This document shows positions 27,404 to 36,333 of a stretch of 64,000 bases of DNA, piece after piece. Position numbers and translations under genes: made by a program. Source of the DNA: Bdellovibrionales bacterium (GTDB taxonomy: Bacteria; Bdellovibrionota; Bdellovibrionia; Bdellovibrionales; Bdellovibrionaceae); the NCBI GenBank assembly GCA_018266295.1, contig JAFEAQ010000015.1:124001-188000 (forward strand), written 5' to 3'. The notes under the pieces are model-generated. The model was not told the DNA's origin. It made no database searches and saw only the letters and a list, made by a program, of their open reading frames with translations. Position 1 is the stretch's first letter. Each line of letters starts with the position of its first letter.

Positions 27404-28139
27404 GGCCTTGCAACGCCCCTTTAAAGGCCATTGTGGAGTTGCGCTTGCCTTTAAAACCTTCGTGGGTTTGCACTTCAAAGGACGCCGCCGTCAAGGCTCG
27501 CTTTAAAGTTCCGCGGCTTGCGTAAGTTGAAACCACCGCATCTGCACTGGTTGATTTATTTAGAAAATCAACCAGGAATTCCTCAGTCCAGAGGTCCGGA
27601 GTGGTCTTCGCGCTAAAGGCATCAAACAAAAGACAGTGGGCTTTTGCCAAAAACTCAGAATCTGCAACAAGCGGCCCCTGAAGACTCCAGGAATTTTCTG
27701 TGAGCTTACTCGCCAGTAATTTTTTGAGATCTTTCGAGTTCAAAGTCGTGTCTTTTAAAACATACTTTAACACTTGATCGTACACAGAGCTAATTTCAGA
27801 GTTCACTTCCCCCTCAATCAACCACTGCTTTAAGTAGTCTCTGAGCTCAGGAACGAGCTCAAAGCTCTCGAGAGTAAAGTTGAAGTTTTGCTTTAAGAGT
27901 GCTTCCCTAGCGATGGTCATTTCGACATAACCAAGACCTAAACCCACTGATAGAAAGTGAGGTTTAGGAATCACCTCAAAAGATTTGCGAATCACCCGTC
28001 CGTAGATAAGCTCGGTCTCTTCAGCGGCCCCGCCGGAGTGGTGCATGCACTCACCAGGCATAAGACGGAGGGTTGGACTCCCGTCCCCCGTAATTTCTAC
28101 TTCAAATCCTATAGCCGACCAAGTTTGGGGCGTATTCAT
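27396..28139 (-). CDS. mnmD: tRNA 5-methylaminomethyl-2-thiouridine methyltransferase
   Basis: A 247-residue MnmD-type (DUF752) methyltransferase that completes the wobble modification mnm5s2U. The SAM-binding SVGLGLGYVE is at about 72-81 and the family FDAFSAKTTPDLW at about 163-175; VSTYASRG is also conserved. There is no FAD oxidase (MnmC1) domain fused, so it is stand-alone MnmD. It is divergent from the radical SAM gene. Confidence 0.85.
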   Translation of the reverse strand: MNTPQTWSAIGFEVEITGDGSPTLRLMPGECMHHSGGAAEETELIYGRVIRKSFEVIPKPHFLSVGLGLGYVEMTIAREALLKQNFNFTLESFELVPELRDYLKQWLIEGEVNSEISSVYDQVLKYVLKDTTLNSKDLKKLLASKLTENSWSLQGPLVADSEFLAKAHCLLFDAFSAKTTPDLWTEEFLVDFLNKSTSADAVVSTYASRGTLKRALTAASFEVQTHEGFKGKRNSTMAFKGALQGPI

Positions 28140-28174
28140 TGCTTTTTTGATCCTTCATCCCTATAAGTGAGCCC

Positions 28175-29179
28175 ATGGAAAGAGGCTGGAACGGCTTACC
28201 GTATAACACAATTGCTGAGCACTATTCAAAGCGCTTTGGGGAAAAGGTCTACAAGATCCCCGTGAGCGTCGTGGATGACTGCCCAAACCGTCGCGGCTTG
28301 AAGGGTATGCAGACCTGCGTGTTTTGCGATGTGTGGGGCTCAGCAGCCCGTTCTGAGTCTTTAACCATGGAACTCCGAGCGCAGATCGACAAGTATCACG
28401 CACATATTTCTAAGAAGTATAAAGCCAAAAGCTTCCTCGTCTATTTCCAGGCCTATACCAATACTTTCACCAAGCTCACGGGCCTGCGAGCGAATTTTGA
28501 AACCGCGCTGTCTTATGACTATGTGAAAGGCTTTGTCGTCGGCACACGCCCAGATTGCCTTTCTAAAGGGGTTTTGGATCTTTGGCAGGAATTCCATCAG
28601 AAATCTTTTGTCGCCGTCGAATTGGGCGTTCAGAGCTTCTTTAACGATCAACTGGAGTTCATGCGCCGGGGGCACACTGCGGAAGCTTCGATTGAAGCCG
28701 TTCATAAGATTGCAGATAGCACAGACGTGGATCTGGGAATTCATCTGATTTTTGGAAATCCCGGCGAAACAGACGAACAAATCATTCAGACGGCCGAGAT
28801 TGTGAATAAGCTTCCAATCACGAATGTGAAACTTCATAACCTGCACGTTTTGAAAAACACGCCCCTTGAGGAAATGCACGCCCGCGGCGAGTTCACGCCG
28901 ATCGAAAGAGATGTGTATTCGAACCGTGTGAAACTGTTTTTACAGCATTTAGCTCCGCACATCGCCCTTCATAGGCTTGCAGCCTATTCTTCGCGCTGGG
29001 ATGAACTCATCGCTCCTCAGTGGACAACGGATAAAATGGGCACGCACCAATACATTATCGATAGTTTGCGCAAAGATCAGGCACATCAAAGTCAGTTGTT
29101 CGTTGCCACAGATCCCGAAACCCAGACCTTGATCGAGCAGCTCCGCGAAAAAAGTTTACCGGATTCACGGGAACACTAG
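28175..29179 (+). CDS. TIGR01212-family radical SAM protein
   Basis: A 334-residue radical SAM enzyme of the YhcC/TIGR01212 family. The iron-sulfur ligands are Cys 36, Cys 48 and Cys 51 in DDCPNRR...CVFC, the family's variant spacing. GLRANFETAL, SKSFLVYFQ and ELGVQSFFNDQLEFMRRGH are also family-like. The substrate is not known; neighbouring mnmD suggests tRNA modification at most by location. Confidence 0.88.
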   Translation: MERGWNGLPYNTIAEHYSKRFGEKVYKIPVSVVDDCPNRRGLKGMQTCVFCDVWGSAARSESLTMELRAQIDKYHAHISKKYKAKSFLVYFQAYTNTFTKLTGLRANFETALSYDYVKGFVVGTRPDCLSKGVLDLWQEFHQKSFVAVELGVQSFFNDQLEFMRRGHTAEASIEAVHKIADSTDVDLGIHLIFGNPGETDEQIIQTAEIVNKLPITNVKLHNLHVLKNTPLEEMHARGEFTPIERDVYSNRVKLFLQHLAPHIALHRLAAYSSRWDELIAPQWTTDKMGTHQYIIDSLRKDQAHQSQLFVATDPETQTLIEQLREKSLPDSREH

Positions 29180-29790
29180 GGGTAGATTTAAGATCATGAC
29201 AGATTGCTATATCTAGACCTTGCGTTAATCCGTTGTTTTTCCGTCCTTTCAACTCTTTAGATCACTTTCCGCTATGAGATATGCAAAAAAAAGTAGCTCT
29301 TTTCGGCCTGACAGACATGTCAAGAAGATCAAATTTAGTGCTTAAATGATAAGCAGCGCTAGAAATATTTTGTAAAATTTTTCCTATTTAAGTTTGACTC
29401 CATTTCAAAAAATGAAGATCCTTCAAGTGCGAGGAAGATCGGCCATATGGATATGGCCACTCTGACGAACCCCTAGATCTAGTGGTTCCCCGGCAAAAGC
29501 GAAAAGCTTCGGGGTGCGATGAAAGTCTAGGAGTTAAAAGAGCAATTCTAACTGTTAACAGAAACGTAAACAGGAGGATCCGATTGGAAGAAGCTCTCTT
29601 TCTCTGTCGCTAAACTGATGGCGCCCTATTGATGAAAGTCAATTTCGGTGGCAGCGGCAAACAGTGACTAAAGACAACTAGCAAACACTATTAATTTAGA
29701 TAAAACATCGTTCGGTTTTTACGGAGGGGTAAGAACTGAAGCGGGATTTTTTTCGCCTGGAAACAGGTCATCCATTGAGGGGACGTTATT
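29180..29790 (+). promoter_or_regulatory. Long nrdA leader region
   Basis: About 610 bases without a gene. It holds, in order, a promoter-like TCAA-N15-TCCGCTAT (29250-29276), a stretch with three strong hairpins (29441-29514), an AGGAGG with a TTG-started 9-codon frame (29572-29613), and the nrdA ribosome site GAGGGG before 29791. No NrdR box pair or class II cobalamin riboswitch was recognised. Confidence 0.5.
29441..29531 (+). ncRNA. Candidate structured leader RNA before nrdA
   Basis: Three hairpins follow each other: GGCCATA (29441-29447) with TATGGCC (29452-29458); AACC-C-CTAG (29468-29476) with CTAG-T-GGTT (29479-29487); CCCCG (29488-29492) with CGGGG (29510-29514), holding an inner AAGC-GAAAA-GCTT. 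TCTAGG at 29526-29531 can alternatively pair with CCTAGA at 29472-29477, which would compete with hairpin 2. Such a switch-like layout before nrdA suggests a riboswitch, but no known class fits. Confidence 0.35.
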
Positions 29791-32217
29791 ATGCTGAATC
29801 AGGAGTCCAACGGACAGGGCTATCAATCTGACACTACACCACACATGATGCGCGTAAAGAAACGTGACGGAACTCTTGAGCCCGTTGACGTGACTAAGAT
29901 CGTTGAGCGCGTTACTCGCTGCTGCCAGGGCTTGGCACAGGTTGACCCACTCCGCGTAGCTACAAAGGCTATCAGCGGTCTTTATGATGGCGCCTCTACT
30001 AAGGAACTCGATAACCTTTGCATTCAAACAGCAAGTCTTTTGATCGGTGAAGAGCCAGAATATTCTCGTTTGGCGGCCCGTCTTCTTTCTACATATATTG
30101 ATGAAGAAGTTCGTTCACAAAAAATCGGTTCTTTTGCCGATGCTGTGAACCAAGGCTTTGATAAAGGTCTGATGTCTGAATCTTTGCACAAGTTCGTTGA
30201 GGCGAATAAAGCGGCTTTGTGCGCGGCGATTGAGCCTTACCGCACAGACCGTTTCGAATACTTCGGTCTTCGCACGGTTTATGACCGTTATCTTTTGAAA
30301 AACCCGACAACTCGCCAAGTGATTGAGACTCCTCAGTACTTCTTTATGCGCGTGGCTTGTGGTCTTGCGCAAAACGTCGACGAAGCGATCGAATTCTATC
30401 GCTTGATCTCTTCTCACGATTACATGGCGTCAACTCCGACATTATTCAACTCTGGAACTCTTCGTCCGCAGATGTCTTCTTGCTATTTGCTCGACTCTCC
30501 AGACGATGACTTGCGCGCAATCTATGACAAATACACAGATATCGCTCTTCTTTCTAAATTTGCCGGCGGTATCGGCGTGGCTTTCCACCGCATTCGTTCC
30601 CGCGGTTCCCTTATTAAGGGCACAAACGGTCACTCTAACGGGATCATTCCTTGGTTGAAAACTATGGATTCTTCCGTTGCAGCTGTGAACCAAGGCGGCA
30701 AACGTAAAGGGGCGGCCTGCGTGTACTTGGAAACTTGGCATGCGGACATCGAGGAGTTCCTCGAAATGCGTGACAACACCGGTGATGAAGCAAAACGCAC
30801 TCATAACTTGAACTTGGCAAACTGGGTTCCAGATTTGTTCATGAAGCGTGTTGAAACAGACGGCATGTGGTCTTTGTTTGACCCACGTGTAGTTCCTCAC
30901 TTCACAGATATCTACGGTGATGCTTTCGAAAAAGAATACATCGCAGCCGAAGAAAAGAAAATGTACGTAAAACAAATCAAAGCTCGTGATTTGTACTCTC
31001 GTATGATGAAGACCTTGGCGCAAACTGGCAATGGCTGGATGACTTGGAAGGATGCTTCTAATCTGAAAGCCAACCAAGTGGGCCAACCTCAGAACGTGAT
31101 CCATCTTTCAAATCTCTGCACAGAGATCTTGGAAGTGACTTCTAATAAAGAAACAGCGGTGTGTAACTTGGGTTCTGTGAACTTGGGCCGCCACATCATC
31201 AACGGCGAGTTCGATTTCGAAAAATTGGCTAAAACTGTTCGCACAGCTGTGAAGTACTTGGATCGCGTTGTTGATATCAACTTCTACCCTATTGAGACTG
31301 CTAAAAACAGCAATCACAAATGGCGTCCAGTGGGTTTGGGCATCATGGGCCTTCAGGATGCATTCTTCCAATTGAAGCTGCCTTTTGATTCTGACAAAGC
31401 TCGCGAATTGTCTGCGCGCATTCAAGAAGAGATCTACTACAATGCGATGGTAGCTTCTTGCGAACTCGCTGAAAAGCATGGTCCTCACGGCGCTTACGAG
31501 GAAACTCGTGCGGCTCAAGGATTCTTGCAATACGACCTTTGGGGTGTGACTCCAAGTCAGCCTGAGCGTTTTGTGAAATTGAAAGAACGTATCAAAAAGT
31601 TTGGCTTGAGAAATTCTCTTGTTATTGCGATTGCTCCAACAGCAACGATTGCTTCTATCGTTGGTTGCTACGAAGCCACTGAGCCGCAAGTAAGTAATCT
31701 CTTTAAACGTGAAACTTTGTCTGGCGAGTTCATGCAAATTAATCGCTACTTGGTTTCTGATTTGAAAGCGATGAACCTTTGGAACGAAGACATCCGTAAC
31801 GAAATCAAAATGATGGATGGTTCGATCCAGGACGTGGCCGCAATTCCGCCGCAATTGAAAGAGATCTACAGAACTGTTTGGGAAATCCCAATGAAAGCGT
31901 TGATCGACATGGGTGCGGATCGGGGTGCTTACATCGACCAATCTCAGTCTTTGAACCTCTTCATGGAAAGCCCAACCATCGGCAAGCTTTCTAGCATGTA
32001 CATGTACGCATGGAAAAAAGGTCTGAAAACGACTTACTACCTCCGTTCACGTCCAGCAACAAGCATTGCTAAGACGACTGTGAAGAAAACAACTGCGAGT
32101 GGCTCAACGATCACGGAAACTACGATCGTCGAAGCAGCTCCAAAGAAAGAATACTCTGACGCTGAAGTGATCGCATGTTCTCTGGAAAACCCAGAAGCCT
32201 GCGAAGCTTGCCAGTAA
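29791..32217 (+). CDS. nrdA: Ribonucleoside-diphosphate reductase, alpha subunit
   Basis: An 808-residue class I ribonucleotide reductase large subunit, which makes deoxynucleotides. An ATP cone (about residues 18-110) allows allosteric activity control. The redox Cys in SCYLL (about 231) and the catalytic Asn-x-Cys-x-Glu in NLCTE plus the partner Cys in VCNLGS are intact, and the C-terminal CEACQ supplies the thioredoxin-reducible pair. The length is usual for NrdA with one ATP cone. A TTKK/TTT-rich linker precedes the tail. It forms an operon with nrdB. Confidence 0.96.
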   Translation: MLNQESNGQGYQSDTTPHMMRVKKRDGTLEPVDVTKIVERVTRCCQGLAQVDPLRVATKAISGLYDGASTKELDNLCIQTASLLIGEEPEYSRLAARLLSTYIDEEVRSQKIGSFADAVNQGFDKGLMSESLHKFVEANKAALCAAIEPYRTDRFEYFGLRTVYDRYLLKNPTTRQVIETPQYFFMRVACGLAQNVDEAIEFYRLISSHDYMASTPTLFNSGTLRPQMSSCYLLDSPDDDLRAIYDKYTDIALLSKFAGGIGVAFHRIRSRGSLIKGTNGHSNGIIPWLKTMDSSVAAVNQGGKRKGAACVYLETWHADIEEFLEMRDNTGDEAKRTHNLNLANWVPDLFMKRVETDGMWSLFDPRVVPHFTDIYGDAFEKEYIAAEEKKMYVKQIKARDLYSRMMKTLAQTGNGWMTWKDASNLKANQVGQPQNVIHLSNLCTEILEVTSNKETAVCNLGSVNLGRHIINGEFDFEKLAKTVRTAVKYLDRVVDINFYPIETAKNSNHKWRPVGLGIMGLQDAFFQLKLPFDSDKARELSARIQEEIYYNAMVASCELAEKHGPHGAYEETRAAQGFLQYDLWGVTPSQPERFVKLKERIKKFGLRNSLVIAIAPTATIASIVGCYEATEPQVSNLFKRETLSGEFMQINRYLVSDLKAMNLWNEDIRNEIKMMDGSIQDVAAIPPQLKEIYRTVWEIPMKALIDMGADRGAYIDQSQSLNLFMESPTIGKLSSMYMYAWKKGLKTTYYLRSRPATSIAKTTVKKTTASGSTITETTIVEAAPKKEYSDAEVIACSLENPEACEACQ

Positions 32218-32256
32218 TCCGCAGACGCGGAGGATGCGTAGGGGCCGGACGGCCCC
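32218..32256 (+). promoter_or_regulatory. Hairpins between nrdA and nrdB
   Basis: TCCGC-AGAC-GCGGA (32218-32231) starts with the base after the nrdA stop, followed by GGGGCC-GGAC-GGCCCC (32241-32256). Neither has a T tract, so they more likely affect mRNA processing or stability than termination. Confidence 0.45.
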
Positions 32257-32296
32257 GGCGCTCGACTTAACTAACTACTAGAAGGATTTTACTACT

Positions 32297-33295
32297 ATGT
32301 TGCTCGACCCAGGATTTAATCTCACATTGCGCCCGATGAAATACCCTACCTTCTACGAAATGTATAAGAACGGGATTAAAAACACATGGACTGTAGACGA
32401 AGTTGATTTCTCTACGGACCTTGTCGACCTTCACGCCAAAATGACTCCGGCCGAGAAGCACTTGATCTCTCGTCTTGTGGCTTTCTTCGCAACGGGTGAT
32501 TCTATTGTTGGAAACAACCTTGTTTTGAACCTGTACAAACACGTGAACTCGCCAGAAGGCCGCATGTACTTGTCTCGTCAGCTTTATGAAGAGGCTTTGC
32601 ACGTTCAGTTCTACCTCACTCTTTTGGACACTTACATTCCTAATCCAGATGAGCGCGCGGAAGCTTTTGCGGCGATTGAAAACATCCCGTCCATTAAGAA
32701 AAAAGCTGATTTCTGCTTTAAATGGATCGATTCCGTTCAAGACTTTGAAACTCTTCAAACAAAAGAAGATCGCCGTAAGTTCTTGATGAATATGATCTGC
32801 TTCGCAACGTGCGTAGAAGGCTTGTTCTTCTATGCAGCGTTTGCTTACGTATACTTCTTGCGTTCAAAAGGTCTCTTGGCAGGTCTTGCGACGGGCACAA
32901 ATTGGGTTTTCCGTGACGAATCTATGCACATGGCCTTCGCGTTGGAAGTCATCAAGACAGCTCGCAAAGAAGAGCCGGATTTGTTCAATGAACAAATGGA
33001 AGACATGGTTGTTCAAATGCTTGAAGACGCGATCGACTGTGAGATGGAATTTGCTCAAGACGTATTGCAAATGGGCGTTGCCGGCATGTCTGCAAAAGAT
33101 ATGAGACAGTACTTGGAGTTCGTAGCAGACCAACGTTTGGAAAGCTTAAACATTGCTCCTCGCTACAATGTGAAGAACCCGTTTGCGTTCATGGAACTTC
33201 AAGATATGCAGGAATTAGCAAACTTCTTCGAAAGAAGAGTTTCTGCATACCAAATGGGAGTTTCCGGAAGCGTGTCTTTCGATGAAACGTTCTAG
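32297..33295 (+). CDS. nrdB: Ribonucleotide reductase, beta subunit
   Basis: A 332-residue small subunit that generates the radical. Metal ligands are visible: Asp 68 (ATGDS), Glu 99 and His 102 (EEALHVQF), and later Glu and His pairs in CVEGLFF and FRDESMHMAF. The expected radical Tyr is present at 106 (HVQFY), so it is not the Phe-type Ic enzyme. The C-terminus is SFDETF, the tail that docks on NrdA. The stop region overlaps the next gene by 14 bases. Confidence 0.95.
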   Translation: MLLDPGFNLTLRPMKYPTFYEMYKNGIKNTWTVDEVDFSTDLVDLHAKMTPAEKHLISRLVAFFATGDSIVGNNLVLNLYKHVNSPEGRMYLSRQLYEEALHVQFYLTLLDTYIPNPDERAEAFAAIENIPSIKKKADFCFKWIDSVQDFETLQTKEDRRKFLMNMICFATCVEGLFFYAAFAYVYFLRSKGLLAGLATGTNWVFRDESMHMAFALEVIKTARKEEPDLFNEQMEDMVVQMLEDAIDCEMEFAQDVLQMGVAGMSAKDMRQYLEFVADQRLESLNIAPRYNVKNPFAFMELQDMQELANFFERRVSAYQMGVSGSVSFDETF

Positions 33296-34280
33296 AGAAG
33301 TCCTTCTTTGGGCATTTTTTCTAGCACTGTGTTTCTGGGCAGGTTACCTCAAAGGGTTCCTGCCCTTAACATTTAAGCAGAACCTTTTCACCAAAGGTCC
33401 CGTTCGCATTTTGAATGCGACTCCATTTGATTTGCCACAAGACTTTGTCAAAGCGCTTGAAGATGACTTTGGTCAAAAGGTCGAAGTTCAAAGAATTAAA
33501 ACCTGGGATGAGCTGCAAGCAAAGATGGTCGTAAAAAATGGACCGAACCTGATCTTAGCACCCGCTTACTGGTCTCAGGATCTCGCGAACGAAAACTTGC
33601 TTCTACGTTTAAATCCGCTTCGCTCAAAAATTGAAAAACGCCTGTCTCCGGATTTTATTTCTCTTCAAGGGAAGAACTTAAACGTTCTTCCCCTCTATTG
33701 GACAGTGACGGAGTTCCGCACCCACAAAGACAGCGCTCTTGGCGACACTCTGGATCAGGCGCTCACAAACAAGAACCTGGCGGAATTGCATCTTTTTCCA
33801 GACACGGACCTGATGGCCGTTCATATCAAAGCCTGGTCGAAAAATCCTCAAGTCGGTCTTTTAAAGATTAAAGATATCAGTACTTATCATTTTAATAAGC
33901 TTCCGCAAGAGATCGGCAAAAACACTGTCTGGGAAGTTCCACAGGTTTTAAAGATCAAAGACAGCCGCCCTTTGGAAACGCAAAAAAGCAAGGCCTTAGT
34001 GATCTATGGCATGATGATTCCGAAGAACTCTATGAATCGCAAAGTGTCTTATCACGTGCTTGAACGCTTGATGGATCAAGATATGGAAGAAATGGCTTTA
34101 GCAAAGCTCCCCCTCGGTAGCACATTGCAGGTGTCAGATGGGCCTTTGAGGATTTCTAAAGAACAAAGATCCTCAGAGTTACGTGATTTAAAATTACATG
34201 AATTAGTGATTCTCGAAAGACGCTGGCCAGATCTGTTTCAGGATTACTGGCAGAAATTCAACTTTATCTCACCAAATTAA
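33282..34280 (+). CDS. Membrane-anchored periplasmic binding-protein-like protein
   Basis: A 332-residue protein starting inside the nrdB coding end (14-base overlap), so translation is coupled. The N-terminal hydrophobic segment (about 7-27) has no cut site and probably anchors it to the inner membrane. The rest resembles a family-1 type extracellular solute-binding fold: NLILAPAYWSQDLANENLL, LPLYWTVTEFRTH. Such an orphan binding protein with no transporter nearby is unexpected behind nrdAB. Function unknown; it need not be related to nucleotides. Confidence 0.65.
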   Translation: MKRSREVLLWAFFLALCFWAGYLKGFLPLTFKQNLFTKGPVRILNATPFDLPQDFVKALEDDFGQKVEVQRIKTWDELQAKMVVKNGPNLILAPAYWSQDLANENLLLRLNPLRSKIEKRLSPDFISLQGKNLNVLPLYWTVTEFRTHKDSALGDTLDQALTNKNLAELHLFPDTDLMAVHIKAWSKNPQVGLLKIKDISTYHFNKLPQEIGKNTVWEVPQVLKIKDSRPLETQKSKALVIYGMMIPKNSMNRKVSYHVLERLMDQDMEEMALAKLPLGSTLQVSDGPLRISKEQRSSELRDLKLHELVILERRWPDLFQDYWQKFNFISPN

Positions 34281-34770
34281 GATAGAGATAACCGCCGGCG
34301 GCGTTTGTCACAGGACTGTTATTTGTATCGTAAGCGATCAGCTCAAGCTTAACCGTGTAGATCGCAGCTGTCGGCAAATTACGGATATCAACTGCTACGT
34401 CGAACTTGCCCTTGCGGCAAGCCGGCTGTGTGCTACTGCCAGTAACACTGTAAGCAGGGGCTGTCATTGGCGTATTTCCCGTTTGTTTTACGACCGTCAC
34501 ATTAATTTTGTTGCTTGGATAAGTTGAGTAAGCGCAATCGCCACTGATTTCAACTTTTGTATCAGTCGCTGTTGGGTAAAGAGAAACTGCACTTCCGCTG
34601 TTTGTAAGCTTTAAACCTGTGGCGCTGGCTGCTTGGTTGGCGCAACCATTGGCAGGACATTTGGAGTTCTCGACGTAGTCGCCCATGAGGCTATCAGAGT
34701 ATTGATTACATGCCGTCAAGGCGAAGAAACCTAGAACGAGATATGATTTCAAAAGAGGTTTCAAAGACAT
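34264..34770 (-). CDS. Lipoprotein of unknown function
   Basis: A 168-residue exported lipoprotein: the lipobox ALTAC puts the Cys at residue 21. The mature part has three more Cys in NSKCPANGCANQ and ACRKGKF, and beta-strand-rich segments. The start at 34770 follows GGGGGA; the upstream MIGLRVGG start is less likely. A GCCGATAA box lies 32 bases upstream (34802-34809). The stop end overlaps the convergent binding-protein gene by 17 bases. Confidence 0.72.
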   Translation of the reverse strand: MSLKPLLKSYLVLGFFALTACNQYSDSLMGDYVENSKCPANGCANQAASATGLKLTNSGSAVSLYPTATDTKVEISGDCAYSTYPSNKINVTVVKQTGNTPMTAPAYSVTGSSTQPACRKGKFDVAVDIRNLPTAAIYTVKLELIAYDTNNSPVTNAAGGYLYLNLVR

Positions 34771-34801
34771 ACGGAGTCCCCCTACCCTTAATCCTATCAA
34801 A

Positions 34802-34809
34802 TTATCGGC
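34802..34809 (-). promoter_or_regulatory. GCCGATAA sigma-28-like -10 box
   Basis: The minus strand reads GCCGATAA here, 32 bases before the lipoprotein ATG at 34770. AATT lies 15 bases and TAAT 16 bases upstream as possible -35. It overlaps the end region of the HTTM gene. Confidence 0.42.
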
Positions 34810-34826
34810 TTTTCAGAGATAACAAA

Positions 34827-35777
34827 TTAGAAATTCTCAGTCTGAGACGGTTTTAAGTCCTGAAGAGGATTCAGTATGGGCTTTAAACGCTGTTTTATAT
34901 TCGTAAGAATGCTTTCCAGAAACTCAGGTTGCATAAAGAGGAAGTACACAGAAATCATCACAAATGAGAAATGCAAAAGTCCCATCAAGATTCCGATCGT
35001 CAAATGGAAGAAGATCCCTACTATCAACCAAATTTTTCTAAACTTGGGTTGCAGCATGGCTGCCGGGAAATAGATCTCAAAAATTACGCTCGTAAAACTG
35101 CCGATGGCAATCACCAGTGGAATATGCCTTAAGAATGTCCAGTCATGATCAACCATCTGTGGATTTGCAAGAACACTCCACAAAGCCGTTCCATCCCACC
35201 AGCTTGCACCTTTCAGTTTTTCAAATCCCGTATAGGCGTAAATGATACAAAGCTGGAACTGCATCATGCGCATCATTGCTGATGTCACAAAATCAGACTC
35301 CATTCTTATTGGCTTTTTACGGTTGAAAAGATTCAAAATACTGAGACGTGCGCAACTATCCGTGAAGGCGAGATAAAATAAAAACACACCGCAAATTACG
35401 TCCGCGCCGAAGATCGCTGCGTAATTCCGGTCCAGGAAGCCCATATGCAGAACCCAAGCAGCAATAGCGACTCCCCGGCCACCAATGCCTAAAAATAGCA
35501 ATAGCAGCAACAAAACGTAAATCCCATGCACTGTGCCCGCCATGGAATCCGGCCAGAAAAACCAAGCAAAGGTCGGGCGAATAAAGTCGTCCATACTTTC
35601 AAGCGCAAGGGCTCGCGGCATAAAAGACTTATCAGTGAAATAAGCAATATTCCATGAGCGCATGAAATAAAGATGCAACATCGTTCCGACGAGCAATAAG
35701 CGCATAAAACCAAGATTGATTAACTTTCGTGGGCTAAACCAGAACTGATCCCAGGCCTTCAGAGCTTTATTCAACAT
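34827..35777 (-). CDS. HTTM domain integral membrane protein
   Basis: A 316-residue inner-membrane protein with about seven to eight membrane segments. PRKLINLGFMRLLL, YFMRSWNIAYFTD and a later FTDSCARLSI with QLCIIYAYTGFEKLKGASWWDGTALW match the HTTM domain, related to vitamin-K-dependent gamma-carboxylase. Its start overlaps the preceding gene's stop by 11 bases, so the pair is probably a two-protein unit. Function unknown; a carboxylase-like or quinone-linked reaction is speculative. Confidence 0.8.
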   Translation of the reverse strand: MLNKALKAWDQFWFSPRKLINLGFMRLLLVGTMLHLYFMRSWNIAYFTDKSFMPRALALESMDDFIRPTFAWFFWPDSMAGTVHGIYVLLLLLLFLGIGGRGVAIAAWVLHMGFLDRNYAAIFGADVICGVFLFYLAFTDSCARLSILNLFNRKKPIRMESDFVTSAMMRMMQFQLCIIYAYTGFEKLKGASWWDGTALWSVLANPQMVDHDWTFLRHIPLVIAIGSFTSVIFEIYFPAAMLQPKFRKIWLIVGIFFHLTIGILMGLLHFSFVMISVYFLFMQPEFLESILTNIKQRLKPILNPLQDLKPSQTENF

Positions 35778-36333
35778 GGCAGGACACCTCGCGCTTGATG
35801 AGTTCGTTCTGCTTTGAAAGATCTTCCATCGGCTGATTTTTCATAAACGCCGCTTGATCCAGTGGTGGAATCGACTCAACAACAAAATCAATATAGACCG
35901 AGCTCGCCCCCGGATGCTGGCGGCAAATTTCCGGAGCAAAAAGTTTTTCTAAGCGCTCTGGATTGAGAATAAAATAGTGCATCAAATAGAGCTCTCGACG
36001 TTCACGCGGATCAAAAGTTCCGACATTTTTTAATGCCGGAAAAAAGCCTTCTACAGGATCCTTAACCAACTCCCCGTCGACGTCGGTGAAGTTCACCAAG
36101 TAACGAATGTACATTGTATGAGCAGGATCCGGAGAAAAGAAATTCCAAGCTGTGTTAAAGCCTGTTTGATTTGCGTAGGTCGTGATTTGGTGCTCAAAAA
36201 AGCGGGCCATGAACGACCCGCCATTAGACATGATAACAACAACAAATAGATGGTAAAGTATCCAAATACTTAAAAGGGACTTTGCAAAAACGAGGAACTT
36301 TTTAGAGTTCAGCATCGCCCTCATCAATATCAT
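35767..36333 (-). CDS. Partner of HTTM protein (DUF5819-like)
   Basis: A 188-residue protein with an N-terminal membrane segment (about 15-35) and a periplasmic domain carrying NTAWNFFSPDPAHTMYIRYLVNF, a pattern of the DUF5819-type partners of HTTM proteins; the name is tentative. It starts inside the scpB end (32-base overlap if ATG 36333 is used; ATGs at 36324 and 36315 are alternatives), and its end overlaps HTTM. It is encoded with the HTTM gene and likely acts with it in the inner membrane. Confidence 0.65.
   Translation of the reverse strand: MILMRAMLNSKKFLVFAKSLLSIWILYHLFVVVIMSNGGSFMARFFEHQITTYANQTGFNTAWNFFSPDPAHTMYIRYLVNFTDVDGELVKDPVEGFFPALKNVGTFDPRERRELYLMHYFILNPERLEKLFAPEICRQHPGASSVYIDFVVESIPPLDQAAFMKNQPMEDLSKQNELIKREVSCHVE

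Noticed and set aside
29441-29470. Cobalamin riboswitch before nrdA
   Set aside because: The GGCCACTCTG string resembles one short box, but the other conserved B12 elements are missing.
31108-31941. A 277-codon minus-strand frame inside nrdA
   Set aside because: Antisense to a fully recognisable nrdA; a by-product of codon composition.
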